DNA of 64,000 nucleotides from Amycolatopsis acidicola (GTDB taxonomy: Bacteria > Actinomycetota > Actinomycetes > Mycobacteriales > Pseudonocardiaceae): NCBI RefSeq assembly GCF_007713735.2, contig NZ_VMNW02000006.1, positions 62,001-126,000 on the forward strand, in the 5' to 3' direction. Shown piece after piece: positions 33,935-43,783 of the stretch (within the stretch, counting starts at the first letter, position 1; every line of letters starts with the position of its first letter). The notes under the pieces were generated by a model, which was not told where the DNA came from, did no database searches, and saw only the letters and a program-made list of their open reading frames with translations. The position numbers were made by a program, and so were the translations under genes.

Positions 33935-34750
33935 GTGGCCCGCCGCAGGAAGCAAGATCCCGATGAGTTGACCGCCGGAGAGCACGAGGCTCCGGAGGAG
34001 GAGCGCGATTACTCCGTCCGCGCCGTGGAGCGCGTCTGCCTGATCTTGAACCTGCTGCAGGAATCGGTCGACGGGATCACGTTGAACGAGGTTGCCCAGA
34101 CCACCGGGCTGCCGAAGTCGTCGGCATTCCGGTATCTGTGGACGCTGGAGAACCACCGTTACGTCGAGCGCGACGAGGACGGCGGGTTGTTCCGGTTGGG
34201 GCTCGGGTTCGTCGGCATGCAGTCACGGCACCTGGAGATCCTGCGCGAACGCGCCCGCCCGTCGCTTGAGCGGCTGCGCGACGAGTTCGACGAGACCGCG
34301 AACCTCGGGTTGCTCGATGGCGACCACATCATTTATCTGGACATCGCGGAGAGCCGTCGTGGCGTGCGCCTGGCCGCCGCCCGCGGCGACCGGGACCCGA
34401 TCCACTGCACGGCACTGGGCAAGGCGATCGCGGCGCAGCTGCCGGAGGACAGGGTGCACGACCTGCTCGCCAACGCCGGCTTCGAGAAGAAAACGGGCAA
34501 CACGATCACTTCCGAAGCGGCATATCTCGATGAGCTCGCAAAAGTCCGCCGCCTCGGCTACGCCCTAGACGACCGCGAAAACGAAGACGACGGCCGTTGC
34601 GTCGCGGCGCCCTTACTCGGCACGCACCTGCCGGTGGCCATCAGCGTGAGCGGCCCCTCGTCCCGCTTCAGCATCGCCGACGCGAAGAAGGCAGCGAAGG
34701 TGCTGATCGAAGCAGCCTCAGGCATCGCAACAAACCCGGTGGGGGTTTAG
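33935..34750 (+). CDS. IclR-family transcriptional regulator
   Basis: 271 residues, start GTG 33935. A charged N-terminal tail is followed by the winged helix (ITLNEVAQTTGLPKSSAFRY then LWTLENHRYVER, residues 49-80). The IclR effector domain follows, with YLDIAESRRGVRLAAARGDR, HCTALGKAIAAQLPE and CVAAPLLGTHLPVAISVSGP. It sits between the divergent catabolic operon and the convergent importer. Inverted repeats of IclR/KdgR type recur upstream of several operons to the right, making it the best candidate master regulator of the region. Confidence 0.9.
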   Translation: MARRRKQDPDELTAGEHEAPEEERDYSVRAVERVCLILNLLQESVDGITLNEVAQTTGLPKSSAFRYLWTLENHRYVERDEDGGLFRLGLGFVGMQSRHLEILRERARPSLERLRDEFDETANLGLLDGDHIIYLDIAESRRGVRLAAARGDRDPIHCTALGKAIAAQLPEDRVHDLLANAGFEKKTGNTITSEAAYLDELAKVRRLGYALDDRENEDDGRCVAAPLLGTHLPVAISVSGPSSRFSIADAKKAAKVLIEAASGIATNPVGV

Positions 34751-34771
34751 GGAGATCAAAGAAGCATGGCA

Positions 34772-34844
34772 GCCCGCCGGGCAACCCAGGAAATCGACGA
34801 CCGGCGGGCACGAAAGCCGCTAAGTCGCCCCTGTTTCAGGGGCG
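34772..34844. terminator. Two hairpins between convergent iclR and permease genes
   Basis: GCCCGCCGG (34772-34780) pairs with CCGGCGGGC (34801-34809), and CGCCCCTG-TTT-CAGGGGCG (34826-34844) is a perfect tight hairpin. Placed between two convergent genes, they probably terminate transcription from both sides. Confidence 0.6.
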
Positions 34845-34887
34845 GAACAATGCCCCACCGCGCCCTGCGGTCATTACTTCCAGCTGT

Positions 34888-35847
34888 TCATGCGGTGGCT
34901 AGTTGAACGCGCGGGTCTATCACCATATACAGGATGTCGACCAAAAGGTTGACCACGACAAAAAAAGTCACCACGAGGAGCATCAAAGCCTGGATAACCG
35001 GATAGTCCCGCTGCTCGACGGCCTGCAGCGACAGCAAACCCAGGCCCTGATAGTTGAACACCGCCTCGATTACGACAACCCCGCCCAGCACAGAGGCCAA
35101 CTGTAGGCCAAAAATCGTGACAACCGGAATCGCGGCGTTACGCAGCACATGACGAAAAACAAGTCGAGCCCCTTTTACGCCCTTCGATCTCGCCGTCCGT
35201 ATGTACTCAGTTGAAGCTACCGACTCGACCGAATCAGAAATGAATCGCGTGAGAATTCCCGACACAAAGAGTGCGAGCACCAGCACCGGGCCGGCAAGGC
35301 TGGCAAGAGATTCTTCGGGCGAAGCGAAGATATTCGAGTAAGTCGATATAGCAGGAAACCAGCCGAGTCCAGTTGCACGCGAGAAAGCGAGCACGAAGAG
35401 AAGCCCGGACCAAAACATCGGAACCGCTAGCGACAAACTGCAGTAGAGATGGACGAGCGCGGTGGCACGAGATTTCGGCCTCAGTCCGGCGAAGAGCCCC
35501 AGCGGGGCCGCGATGAGCACCGCGAGCAACATGCCGATAACGGTGAGCTGGAGCGTGGCAGGAAGCCGCGCGGCGATAACGCTCGATACCGGAAAATGAT
35601 TCTGCGCCGACAGGCCGAAATCACCTTGAAGGACGTGACCGAGCCAGGTGAAGTACTGCGTGACGACGGGTTGGTCCAACCCAAGCCGTTCCCGCGCCGC
35701 GGCAAGCTGCGCTGGAGTGGCAGTCGGTCCAGCGATGGCCTGCGCGGCGTCACCCGGAAGGAGATACACGAGGGTCCACACCGCTACGGAGGCCAGTATC
35801 AAGACCACGACGAGTTGTCCCAGCCTTCGGATCAGCAAAGCGCGCAT
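34888..35847 (-). CDS. Oligopeptide-type ABC transporter permease (DppB-like)
   Basis: 319 residues from ATG 35847, with AGGAAGG six bases upstream. Six membrane segments. The usual DppB start is RRLGQLVVVLILASVAVWTL with DAAQAIAGPTATPAQLAAAR and ERLGLDQPVVTQYFTWL. The EAA loop is EYIRTARSKGVKGARLVFRH. It is the last gene of a four-gene importer operon (binding protein, ATPase, DppC, DppB). Confidence 0.9.
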   Translation of the reverse strand: MRALLIRRLGQLVVVLILASVAVWTLVYLLPGDAAQAIAGPTATPAQLAAARERLGLDQPVVTQYFTWLGHVLQGDFGLSAQNHFPVSSVIAARLPATLQLTVIGMLLAVLIAAPLGLFAGLRPKSRATALVHLYCSLSLAVPMFWSGLLFVLAFSRATGLGWFPAISTYSNIFASPEESLASLAGPVLVLALFVSGILTRFISDSVESVASTEYIRTARSKGVKGARLVFRHVLRNAAIPVVTIFGLQLASVLGGVVVIEAVFNYQGLGLLSLQAVEQRDYPVIQALMLLVVTFFVVVNLLVDILYMVIDPRVQLATA

Positions 35848-35882
35848 TGACAACCTTCCTGGTTTCGATAATCTCCGTATTC

Positions 35883-36806
35883 TTAATGCAAAGTCGCCTG
35901 GTTCCGATAACGACGATTTGCGCGCGCCACCGTGTCCACTGCCAGTATCGTGGAAGTCAGCGCGAGACCGGCGAAAAGTCCGTAAGTCGGCGACTGCGCC
36001 AAGTAAGTCTTACTGCTCAGCAGGAGACCACCCCATGTCGGGTTCGGTGGCGGGAGCCCGAGACCAAGAAAACTCAACGAGGCTTCAATAAGAATGGCTG
36101 ACGCAGTATAGACGTTCAGCTGCACGAGCAACGTGCCTAGAATATTGGGAAAGATCACGCGCGCCATGAGATAGCCATCGCCGGCACCCGCGATTCGGGC
36201 AGATTTCACGTAGTCGACATCGCGTATTTGCATCGTTCCGGCGCGCGCCAGACGCGCATAAATCGGCACACCGACCAGGGCGATCGCACTGACCAGCGAC
36301 ACTGTGTTACGTCCGGCGACAGCGATGATCGTCATCGCAAGCAGAATTGCCGGTATTCCGAGGATCACATCCATGACACGCATGATCAAGGAATCCGCCC
36401 ACCTACCGTAGAAGCCTGCCGTTATGCCGATAGCCACTCCGGCGATGGCCGCCAACGCGGACGATGCCAGACCGATCTCCAATGTCGGTCTGCTTCCGTA
36501 GATCAACCTCGACAGGATGTCCCGCCCGAGTTCGTCGGTCCCCAGCCAATGCGCACTACTGGGACCCGAAAGTGCCGACTGTGCGTCCTGAAAACCCACG
36601 TCGTAGGGAACGACCCACGGCGCGATTACGGCCATAAGGACGAGAACGATGAGGAACCCGGCCGCGATCGTCCCGGAAACGCCGAGGGTTTGCCCAACAA
36701 GTCCGGCGCGACTCGGCACGGCAACAGACTCATCACGTCGTGCACGTTTCGCTGTTTCCAGGCGAGATGCTGAGTCCCTCCGAACATTTCCAGATGTGGA
36801 CGCCAC
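35883..36806 (-). CDS. Oligopeptide-type ABC transporter permease (DppC-like)
   Basis: 307 residues from GTG 36806, which directly abuts the TAA of the ATPase gene. DppC marks are HWLGTDELGRDILSRLIYGS near residue 88, the EAA loop YVKSARIAGAGDGYLMARVI, and LIEASLSFLGLGLPPPNPTW. Five or six membrane helices follow an unusually long basic N-terminal extension of about 40 residues. Confidence 0.9.
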   Translation of the reverse strand: MASTSGNVRRDSASRLETAKRARRDESVAVPSRAGLVGQTLGVSGTIAAGFLIVLVLMAVIAPWVVPYDVGFQDAQSALSGPSSAHWLGTDELGRDILSRLIYGSRPTLEIGLASSALAAIAGVAIGITAGFYGRWADSLIMRVMDVILGIPAILLAMTIIAVAGRNTVSLVSAIALVGVPIYARLARAGTMQIRDVDYVKSARIAGAGDGYLMARVIFPNILGTLLVQLNVYTASAILIEASLSFLGLGLPPPNPTWGGLLLSSKTYLAQSPTYGLFAGLALTSTILAVDTVARANRRYRNQATLH

Positions 36807-38894
36807 TTACGCACTCCTCTCGAAATTCGAGCCAGGACCGTCCGCTCGCACCTCGGCAGGTTCCGGGAAGTGACAAGCCACTGTCCGCCCATCCTTCAAC
36901 TCGTTGAGCGAAGGAGCAATCTCGGCGCAGACGTCCTGGGCCTTCCAGCATCGCGTCCGAAAGCGACACCCAGACGGTGGGTTTGCCGGCGACGGCTGCT
37001 CACCGAGAAGCGTCACACGTTTTCGCGCACGCTCCACCCTTGGATCCGGGATTGGTGCCGATGACAGCAACGCCACCGTGTACGGGTGCGCGGGGGTCGT
37101 GTAAAGCGTGTCCACATCACCCTCTTCCACGATCTTCCCTAGATACATCACGGCCACCCGGTCACTGATGTGGCGCACCACCGCCAAGTCGTGCGCCACG
37201 AACAGGTAGCTGACACCGAGTTCATTCTGCAGTTCCATGAGGAGGTTCAGGATTCCTGCGCGGACCGACACGTCAAGTGCTGACACCGGCTCGTCGAGCA
37301 CGACCACATCCGGCTTCGTGATCAGCGCCCTGGCTATACCGATTCGTTGGCGTTGCCCTCCGGAGAACGATTTCGGATTCCGGTGAGCTGTCATCGGGTC
37401 CAAACCCACCAGCTGCAACGCTTCCGAGATGCGCGCCGGCCCCGACCTGCGAGTCCACATACCGTTGAGTTTGAGTGGTTCCGCAAGGATATCGCCCACG
37501 GTCATCTGAGGGTTCAACGAAGAAAACGGATCCTGGAAGACGAACTGGACAGTCTTGCTCAGGTGCCGGAGTTCGCGCCCGCTCATTTCCTGGACACTTT
37601 TTTCGCGGATGAGAACGTCGCCAGTATCCGGTTTGAGAAGTCTTGTCAAGAGGTTCGCCACGGTGGACTTCCCGGAGCCGGACTCACCGACGAGCCCCAG
37701 CGTAGAGCCCTCGCAAATCTCGAACGAGACACCGTCCACAGCTCGGACAAGCGCGCGCCCGCGGGCTAAGCCGGCCTTTTTCATCGGGAAATGCTTGGTG
37801 ATTTCCGTCGCGACGATGATCGGCGCCCCAGTTTCGGACCGGGTCTTTCGAGAACCAGTCTCGCTCGCGAACGACGGGAGCAGATTGTCGATCTCGCCCG
37901 CATAATGACATGCGCTGACGTGCGATGTGCTCACGCGACCGACGTCCTGGCGTGGCTTATCCGGAGTCAGCTCGGGAAGCTCAGTAGCGCAAGGACCAGG
38001 AAGGGCAGCGACCGGGCATCGGGGGTGAAACACACATCCGGTCACAGCTGCCGGATTCGCGGGGAGTGAGCCGGCGATCTGGTAGAGCTCTCTTTCACGC
38101 CCTTCAGCGTCCAAACGCGGCAGGCAGGCGAGCAAACTTCGTGTGTACGGATGGCGGGACCTGTAGAAGATTTCCTCGGTCGCGCCGATCTCCACCAGGC
38201 GCCCGCCATACATCACAGCCACCCGGTCAGCGATTCCTGCCACGATACCCAGATCATGGGTGACGAATACCACGGCCGAATCCGTCCGGTCGTGAATGCG
38301 CTGCAGCACGTCCAACACCTGCGCCTGTATGGTCACATCGAGCGCTGTGGTCGGCTCGTCGGCAATGACAAGTCCCGGCTCGTTGGCTATCGCGATCGCG
38401 ATCATGACCCGCTGCCGCATGCCGCCGGAAAGTTGATGGGGATACTGATCCGCACGTTCGGTCGGCGCCGAAATGCCGACAAGGTCAAGGAGCTCGACCG
38501 CACGCAGCCAGGTCTCTTCACTCGGCAGGCGCGGCCTGTGTACCTGAATCGCCTCCGCGATCTGAGAACCGATCGTCATGACGGGGTTCAGCGCCGCCAA
38601 CGCGTCTTGGAAAATCACGCTGACCTCAGAACCACGGAGGCGCGCCAAATCAGATTCGGACGCCGTGATCAGGTCCTGCCCATTGAGCAGCGCGCGACCG
38701 GAAGGCCTGCCGGCTGGCTGCAGACCGAGCACCGAGAGGAAGGCCGAGGTCTTGCCTGCGCCTGACTCGCCGACAACAGCCAACACCTCACCCGCATCTA
38801 CGCGGAGGCTGAGGTCGCGTACTGCGTCGACCGGGCCTGAACGCCCATCGAAGCGGACGGTGAGTGACTCCAATTCGAATACCGGCGCACTCAT
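36807..38894 (-). CDS. Fused double ATP-binding subunit of oligopeptide-type ABC importer (DppD-DppF)
   Basis: 695 residues containing two complete ABC ATPase domains. Domain 1 has Walker [10 protein letters not shown] (about 42-50), signature LSGGMRQR and Walker [13 protein letters not shown]. Domain 2 has Walker [10 protein letters not shown] (about 405), signature FSGGQRQR and Walker [13 protein letters not shown]. Each domain ends in the oligopeptide/dipeptide C-terminal Cys-containing motif ([11 protein letters not shown] and [11 protein letters not shown]), which in DppD/DppF relatives holds an Fe-S cluster. The two subunits are normally separate; the fusion is known in actinomycetes. 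Confidence 0.92.
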   Translation of the reverse strand: MSAPVFELESLTVRFDGRSGPVDAVRDLSLRVDAGEVLAVVGESGAGKTSAFLSVLGLQPAGRPSGRALLNGQDLITASESDLARLRGSEVSVIFQDALAALNPVMTIGSQIAEAIQVHRPRLPSEETWLRAVELLDLVGISAPTERADQYPHQLSGGMRQRVMIAIAIANEPGLVIADEPTTALDVTIQAQVLDVLQRIHDRTDSAVVFVTHDLGIVAGIADRVAVMYGGRLVEIGATEEIFYRSRHPYTRSLLACLPRLDAEGRERELYQIAGSLPANPAAVTGCVFHPRCPVAALPGPCATELPELTPDKPRQDVGRVSTSHVSACHYAGEIDNLLPSFASETGSRKTRSETGAPIIVATEITKHFPMKKAGLARGRALVRAVDGVSFEICEGSTLGLVGESGSGKSTVANLLTRLLKPDTGDVLIREKSVQEMSGRELRHLSKTVQFVFQDPFSSLNPQMTVGDILAEPLKLNGMWTRRSGPARISEALQLVGLDPMTAHRNPKSFSGGQRQRIGIARALITKPDVVVLDEPVSALDVSVRAGILNLLMELQNELGVSYLFVAHDLAVVRHISDRVAVMYLGKIVEEGDVDTLYTTPAHPYTVALLSSAPIPDPRVERARKRVTLLGEQPSPANPPSGCRFRTRCWKAQDVCAEIAPSLNELKDGRTVACHFPEPAEVRADGPGSNFERSA

Positions 38895-38943
38895 TTTACC
38901 TCACATTCTCCGTATATGTCGACAGTTGCCTTCTGTCGCATTT

Positions 38944-40530
38944 TCAGCTGAAGAATGCCTCGCCATAGTAAGGCTCGGCATCGATGTTGACGTCGACTTT
39001 ATGAACATTGTTGGCGTAATACATCAACGGAGGATGCGAAGAGACCGAGATCGTCGAGGAAAGCCTGAGGAGTGCTTGGTTCAGGTTCTTGAACGCCGCC
39101 TTTTGCTGATCCAGACTGACAGCATTGGTGGCCGCATCGACAGCACTGGTGTAATATTCGGGCGTTTTCCCTCCGGGAAACAGAACGTTGTCGGCGGTGG
39201 AGAAAAATGTCGTCTTGGTGAGCAGAGTCGGATATTTGTTCTCGTTACCAATAGTGAGGATATAGATTCCGCTGGTTCCGCCCGTGAGTTCCTGCAGATA
39301 CTCCGGGATGCCGACGGACCGGACGCCCACCTTTATTCCGATGCCGGCAAGGCTCGCTTGCACGATCTCGGCCGCCGCCTGGAGCTCAGGCAGGCTGGAA
39401 GGAACCAGAATCGGGTCCGGCAACGAGGTCACACCTGCCGACGCGAACTTGCTGCGGGCCCGTTCCAGATTGAATCCCTCACTCTTCTCTAATTCAGGAT
39501 CGTAGGCCGGTGATGTCGGCGGCCAGAAGAGGACTTTTTCTTTCGCTTCACCAAAAAGGGCGTTCCGAACAATTGTCGCCCTGTCGATCGCGTATCGGAA
39601 GGCCTGTCGCACATCTTCATTGTCGAGTGGGGCTTTCGCGGCGTTCAAATAAAAGACAACCGTTCCTGCGGTAATTGGGTTGTCCACCCTGCGAAACGAA
39701 GCCTTAAGCTGGGGAATTGTCGAGAACGGTGCCGATCCGACCACGTCAAGCTGATTCGACTGAAGTGCGGTCACTCCCACCGACGGGTCGGTGATGACTT
39801 GAAAATTCAATCCTGCCAGGTCCGCCTTCTTGCCCCAGTACTGGTCGTTCCGAGTCAATGACCACGACTGACCTGGAACTCGGTCTCCCTGCTTGAAGGG
39901 CCCGGTGCCGATTCCAGTATTGGCTATGTTAGCGCTATTGGACGGCCATGCGATGGGCACCGCATTCATGACATCCGTGATCAGTTGCGAAGCTCGCGGG
40001 CCTTTGAAGGTAAACTTGACGGTACGGTCGTCGGTGGCCTCGAGATGAGCGACATCACCGGCTATCTGGGTCAGCAAACCGCCAAGCTTCGGATCGGCCA
40101 CCAGCTGGTAGTTCGCAACGACTTCGTGCGCGGTCAATGGGCGACCATTGTGAAAAGTTACGCCGCTACGTATCTTCACGCTGACCGATGTTTGGTCCGG
40201 CGCTATGTCGTAGCTCTCCGCGAGGCGGAGCAGTGGCTTACCGTCGTGGTCGTACTCGACCAGCGCCTCGTACATGTTACGAATCAGGGGATAACTGTCG
40301 GCGCCTATCGCGTACGGATCGTAAGATGGGAGGTCGGCTGCAACCGACTGTCGCAGTGTCCGGGTCGCCGAGTCGGCAGACGGGACCGCATCGTCGGCAG
40401 AGGGCAACTCACCGCCGCCCGCCTTGCAGGCCGCCAGAAAGGCGGTCGAGCCGCCGAGACCGACGGTGAGGCCGACGGCACCCAACGCTCGGAGAAGCGC
40501 CCGGCGGTCGAGACTGTGTTCGTCGAACAT
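38944..40530 (-). CDS. Oligopeptide-type ABC substrate-binding lipoprotein (SBP_bac_5)
   Basis: 528 residues from ATG 40530 (CAGGAG 9 bases upstream; the open frame continues to 40602 but the ribosome site decides). The signal has twin Arg DRRALLRALGAVGLTVGLGG and a lipobox FLAAC, so it may be Tat-exported and lipid-anchored. The family 5 core is DRTVKFTFKGPR, GTGPFKQGDRVPG, RNDQYWGKKADLAGLNFQVI and DVRQAFRYAIDRATI. It binds peptides, amines or similar small molecules for the importer encoded downstream. An operator-like site lies about 140 nt upstream. Confidence 0.9.
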   Translation of the reverse strand: MFDEHSLDRRALLRALGAVGLTVGLGGSTAFLAACKAGGGELPSADDAVPSADSATRTLRQSVAADLPSYDPYAIGADSYPLIRNMYEALVEYDHDGKPLLRLAESYDIAPDQTSVSVKIRSGVTFHNGRPLTAHEVVANYQLVADPKLGGLLTQIAGDVAHLEATDDRTVKFTFKGPRASQLITDVMNAVPIAWPSNSANIANTGIGTGPFKQGDRVPGQSWSLTRNDQYWGKKADLAGLNFQVITDPSVGVTALQSNQLDVVGSAPFSTIPQLKASFRRVDNPITAGTVVFYLNAAKAPLDNEDVRQAFRYAIDRATIVRNALFGEAKEKVLFWPPTSPAYDPELEKSEGFNLERARSKFASAGVTSLPDPILVPSSLPELQAAAEIVQASLAGIGIKVGVRSVGIPEYLQELTGGTSGIYILTIGNENKYPTLLTKTTFFSTADNVLFPGGKTPEYYTSAVDAATNAVSLDQQKAAFKNLNQALLRLSSTISVSSHPPLMYYANNVHKVDVNIDAEPYYGEAFFS

Positions 40531-40667
40531 GTTGTCGCTCCTGTGAAGCTGAGGACTTCGGGCCGGAGAGGGAGTGACTGGCATCGGAAAACGTTCGGTC
40601 ACGCTGGTCGTTGCAGCGCTCGAACAAGCGGTGACCGCGGTCTCGCGGCACCCATCATTTCAGTGAA

Positions 40668-40683
40668 TGAGACACTGAGTTCG
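40668..40683. promoter_or_regulatory. Operator-like site TGAGACACTGAGTTCG upstream of importer operon
   Basis: It matches 12 of 16 positions of the site at 54031-54046 read on the other strand (TGAAACACTGGTTTCA). It lies 138 nt upstream of the binding-protein start, in the importer promoter region. Confidence 0.4.
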
Positions 40684-41302
40684 ACTAGTTGTCAACCTTG
40701 ATCCCCGCTACCCTGCCTGACCGGTATCAATTTGGCATCAATGATTCACGCGCACCGTTACCATCCAGTCGAATGTCCCGCAGCGTTGTCCGGTACGTGA
40801 CGGATTCTCTTCATGCCGAAGGCCGAGGCGAACCGATGGCCGCCGCTTCACCGGCTGGCATTGGCCTGGCGTGCCCGAGCAGGGCGAGCGAGGAGCGACA
40901 CTCGGACCAGAGCAGTTCAAGCCAGTGCCCCGGGCGGGCGATCCGCGCACCGCGGTGGCCGAAGTCGTCGCCCGGACCGCGCGACGCGTTTTGTTAAGTC
41001 TGTTTTTTCACGGTATTAATTTTTCACGTCTTCGGGACAACCCCTCGTAGGCGATTCGAGTCGCGACAGCGAGGTTGGCAAGCACCTGCACTAGACGTTG
41101 GTCTTACGATGCGAACGTTCGCATCGTTGCCGACCAGGTTCTGCCATCCAGCTTCCTGAGCTGATCGGGCAATTTCCCGGGTTACCCCCACGGTGACCGT
41201 GTTTGCCGCAGCAGACCGAGTGCAGCTGAATTTGCCGCGCTGGTGGCGGCTGTTCCGACATGCTCAGATGGCCACGCAAACGAGAGTCGATGGAGCGTGG
41301 TG
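40684..41302. other. Gene-free stretch with a 22-bp perfect palindrome
   Basis: No convincing gene in about 620 nt between the divergent importer and MFS genes. The main feature is a perfect 22-bp palindrome at 41106-41127 centred on GCGAACGTTCGC, 176 nt upstream of the MFS start. Base composition is mixed, with an A/T-rich patch near 40990-41035. Confidence 0.55.
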
Positions 41303-42502
41303 ATGGCTGAACGTTCCAATACGGCGGCCGGACCGGCCACCCTGGCTGTACTCGCGCTGCTTACCGCGGGCGCCCCATTGTCGACCGACATGTACCTGCC
41401 GGGTCTGCCCCAGCTCGTGAGTTCGCTCAACGCGTCCAGTTCGTCGGCACAGCTATCATTGAGCGCCTTCCTGATTGGCCTTGTCGCCGGACAGCTCATG
41501 CTCGGGCCGATCAGTGACGCAGTCGGGCGACGCCGAGTCCTGCTGGCCGGAAGTGTCTTTTTCGTGCTGTTTTCACTGCTGTGCGCAGTGGCGCCGACGA
41601 TTCAGCTGTTGATCGTGTTACGACTGTGCGAAGGGCTGGCCAGCGCCGCAAGCGTAGTCGTGTCCAGAGCCGTGGTCGCGGACCTCTACCGGGGACGCGA
41701 AGCGGCCCGCGCGTTCTCCCTACTGGCAGCGGTCATCGGAGCTGCCTCGATCTTGGCGCCTGTCCTTGGCGGGCTGATCGCGTCGGTTACCAGCTGGCGC
41801 GGCGTGTTCTTTTTTCTTTCCGTCGTCGGATTTTGTCAAATTATTGGAATTCTTAGATCAGTTCCTGAAACCGCCCCAGAGAACCGGCTTGCATACCGGA
41901 GTTCTATATTGATCATTTTACGAAATCGTGCGATCATCGGCTACGTACTGGCACTTTCCTGCAGTGGGGCCGGAATTCTGGTCTACGCCGCCGGCTCTTC
42001 ATTCATTTTTCACAACTCGTTCGGGCTCTCGACTGCGTTCATCAGTCTGATCTACGGCGTCAATGCAGCAGGCGGCCTGATGGGCAGTGTTCTGTTCGGT
42101 GCGTTATCCCACCGAATCACGCCCAGAGTCGCGATCGTCGCCAGCAGCGTCGTGGCGTTAGGCGCCACCGGCATGTTATGGATTCTGCTGCTGCTCGGCG
42201 TACACCTCCTGGTCGTCACCTGGTTCTGTCTCTTTCTGCTGGTAGCCGCATTCGGCATGTTTTTGCCCGCGCTGACCACCATTGCCCAACGACTGGGCCG
42301 AGACGCTCCAGGCGCTACGTCGGCCCTGCTCAGTGGGCAGTTCCTGATCGGCGGCCTACTCGCGCCACTCTCTGGACTCCTGGGAGCGGAGAAGGGTGGG
42401 CCGGTGGCCGGCACCATTACGCTCTGCCTCGCGGCCTCTGCGGCGGCACTGTTCGCGCTGGCCAGGCCGGGCCGACGCGAAGAGCACCTTCTCCGAGCCT
42501 GA
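41303..42502 (+). CDS. MFS drug efflux transporter, Bcr/CflA type
   Basis: 399 residues from ATG 41303 (GGAG seven bases upstream). Twelve membrane helices. The DHA1 Bcr/CflA signature is LSTDMYLPGLPQLVSSL in the first loop, then GQLMLGPISDAVGRRRVLLA (motif A) and RAVVADLYRG. Codon use has many A/T third positions around 41810-42010, unlike the flanking chromosome. It faces the sugar-locus SDR tail to tail and could export the locus product, which is inference. Confidence 0.9.
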   Translation: MAERSNTAAGPATLAVLALLTAGAPLSTDMYLPGLPQLVSSLNASSSSAQLSLSAFLIGLVAGQLMLGPISDAVGRRRVLLAGSVFFVLFSLLCAVAPTIQLLIVLRLCEGLASAASVVVSRAVVADLYRGREAARAFSLLAAVIGAASILAPVLGGLIASVTSWRGVFFFLSVVGFCQIIGILRSVPETAPENRLAYRSSILIILRNRAIIGYVLALSCSGAGILVYAAGSSFIFHNSFGLSTAFISLIYGVNAAGGLMGSVLFGALSHRITPRVAIVASSVVALGATGMLWILLLLGVHLLVVTWFCLFLLVAAFGMFLPALTTIAQRLGRDAPGATSALLSGQFLIGGLLAPLSGLLGAEKGGPVAGTITLCLAASAAALFALARPGRREEHLLRA

Positions 42503-42550
42503 CTACGCTTTGTAGCCAAGTACGTGCGACGACTCGCTTCTGTGGCGTGC

Positions 42551-43423
42551 TTACCAAGCACTCCAGCCGCCGTCGACCGGCAGGTTGACGCCAGTGATGT
42601 ACGAGGCATCCTCTGACATCAGGAACGCTACCGGTCCAGCTACCTCGTCAACCCGCCCCACACGATTCAGGGGCACCTGAGCCCCCAAAGCGTCCAGCAC
42701 GGACTTGTCGACAGGATCTCCCAACCCCGCTCCTTCCGGATTCGGCATGGGAACGCTGTTGGTCGACTGGGGATCGACAATCGGTCCGTGTGGAATCGTG
42801 CCTGGGCTGACGGCGTTCACCGTCACGTTCCAGCGCCCGGCCGCCGTTGCCAGTTCACGCGTGAGCTGTATGAGCCCGCCTTTGCTGGCGCCATAAGCCG
42901 ACTGCCGCGCCGGCCCTCGATTCTCGGCTGTGTGCTCGGGCGCACGACTACCGTAGCCTTGGTTGTTGAAACCCATCAGGCCGTAATAAGATGCGATGTT
43001 GACAATTCGCCCGGATTCGATTCTCCTCATCTGCTCCAAAACCAGCTGGGACATGAAGAACGCACATTCGAGATTAGTCTCCATCATGTCACGCCAGTCG
43101 GCAATAGTTTCATCGAACAACGGCTTTACCCGACCGATTCCGGCACTATGCACCAGACCGAACAAATCCTCCGGTCGATCTGCGGCCAGTTCGACCAAGC
43201 GGCACCGGTTCTCTTGCTTCCGAATATCGCACGGCATCGTGAAGATCCGGGCATCGGGACCGCCCAGCGCCTTGACTGTCATTTCGAGCCGGTCCGCGGA
43301 CAGATCAGTCAGCACTAAGCTGAAGCCATCGTCGAACAGGCGGCGTGCGATCGCCCGGCCCAAACCACCTCCTGAGCCGGTCACGATCACCACACGCCGC
43401 GAATTCTGTTCGTGTTCCGCCAT
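42551..43423 (-). CDS. SDR oxidoreductase, sugar-locus subfamily member 1
   Basis: 290 residues from ATG 43423 (GGAAGG nine bases upstream). SDR motifs: TGSGGGLGRAI, HSAG, and Y-x3-K in QSAYGASKGG. Between the Ser strand (NIASYYG) and the catalytic Tyr it carries an insert, LMGFNNQGYGSRAP followed by an acidic stretch. Three other SDRs in this window share the insert, and all four end in DGGW-x-x-W. Like PtmA-type sugar SDRs, it probably works on a nucleotide- or free aminosugar. It is divergent from its closest paralogue at 43784. Confidence 0.85.
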   Translation of the reverse strand: MAEHEQNSRRVVIVTGSGGGLGRAIARRLFDDGFSLVLTDLSADRLEMTVKALGGPDARIFTMPCDIRKQENRCRLVELAADRPEDLFGLVHSAGIGRVKPLFDETIADWRDMMETNLECAFFMSQLVLEQMRRIESGRIVNIASYYGLMGFNNQGYGSRAPEHTAENRGPARQSAYGASKGGLIQLTRELATAAGRWNVTVNAVSPGTIPHGPIVDPQSTNSVPMPNPEGAGLGDPVDKSVLDALGAQVPLNRVGRVDEVAGPVAFLMSEDASYITGVNLPVDGGWSAW

Positions 43424-43582
43424 TTGCCAACACCTTCCACGCGGCGCCGCCACCGAACTGGAGTCGGTGTAACGGCACGTTGCACGGCCGCTCCGCGATC
43501 CGACTACAAGCCGCCTCGACAGCGACGCCCGGGCGCCGCTGTCGAACGACTGAGCCGCGGGCGTTCACGCGCTCGGACCACA

Positions 43583-43600
43583 ATGAAATCATTGTTTCAT
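43583..43600. promoter_or_regulatory. Operator-like site ATGAAATCATTGTTTCAT between divergent SDR genes
   Basis: An 18-bp inverted repeat with perfect ATGAAA/TTTCAT arms. It closely resembles the KdgR/IclR-type box TGAAAC-N4-GTTTCA and the site at 54031-54046. It sits in a 360-nt divergent gap (43424-43783) that shows no gene, 160 nt from one SDR and about 185 nt from the other. Confidence 0.6.
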
Positions 43601-43783
43601 AAATGGGTCAAGGTCTGTCTCGCCGACCGGTCGAGGCGGCCGACTCGACACGACATCGAGGACACGGGGCATCTTGGATGCCGAGCGTGGTCGGGGCGGG
43701 TGAATACGCCTCCGTCCTGCTCGCATTGACGCTCCCGCGCCCCTCGGGCATACCATCGCCGAAACAAATATCAACAGGAACGG

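Noticed and set aside
40738..40950. A 70-codon open frame on the minus strand in the 40.7-41.3 kb gap
   Set aside because: Composition is Arg/Ser/Pro-rich with no motif and no good ribosome site.
41106..41127. LexA/SOS box
   Set aside because: The actinobacterial SOS box has four bases between CGAAC and GTTCG; here the arms are adjacent, and the downstream gene is an efflux pump.
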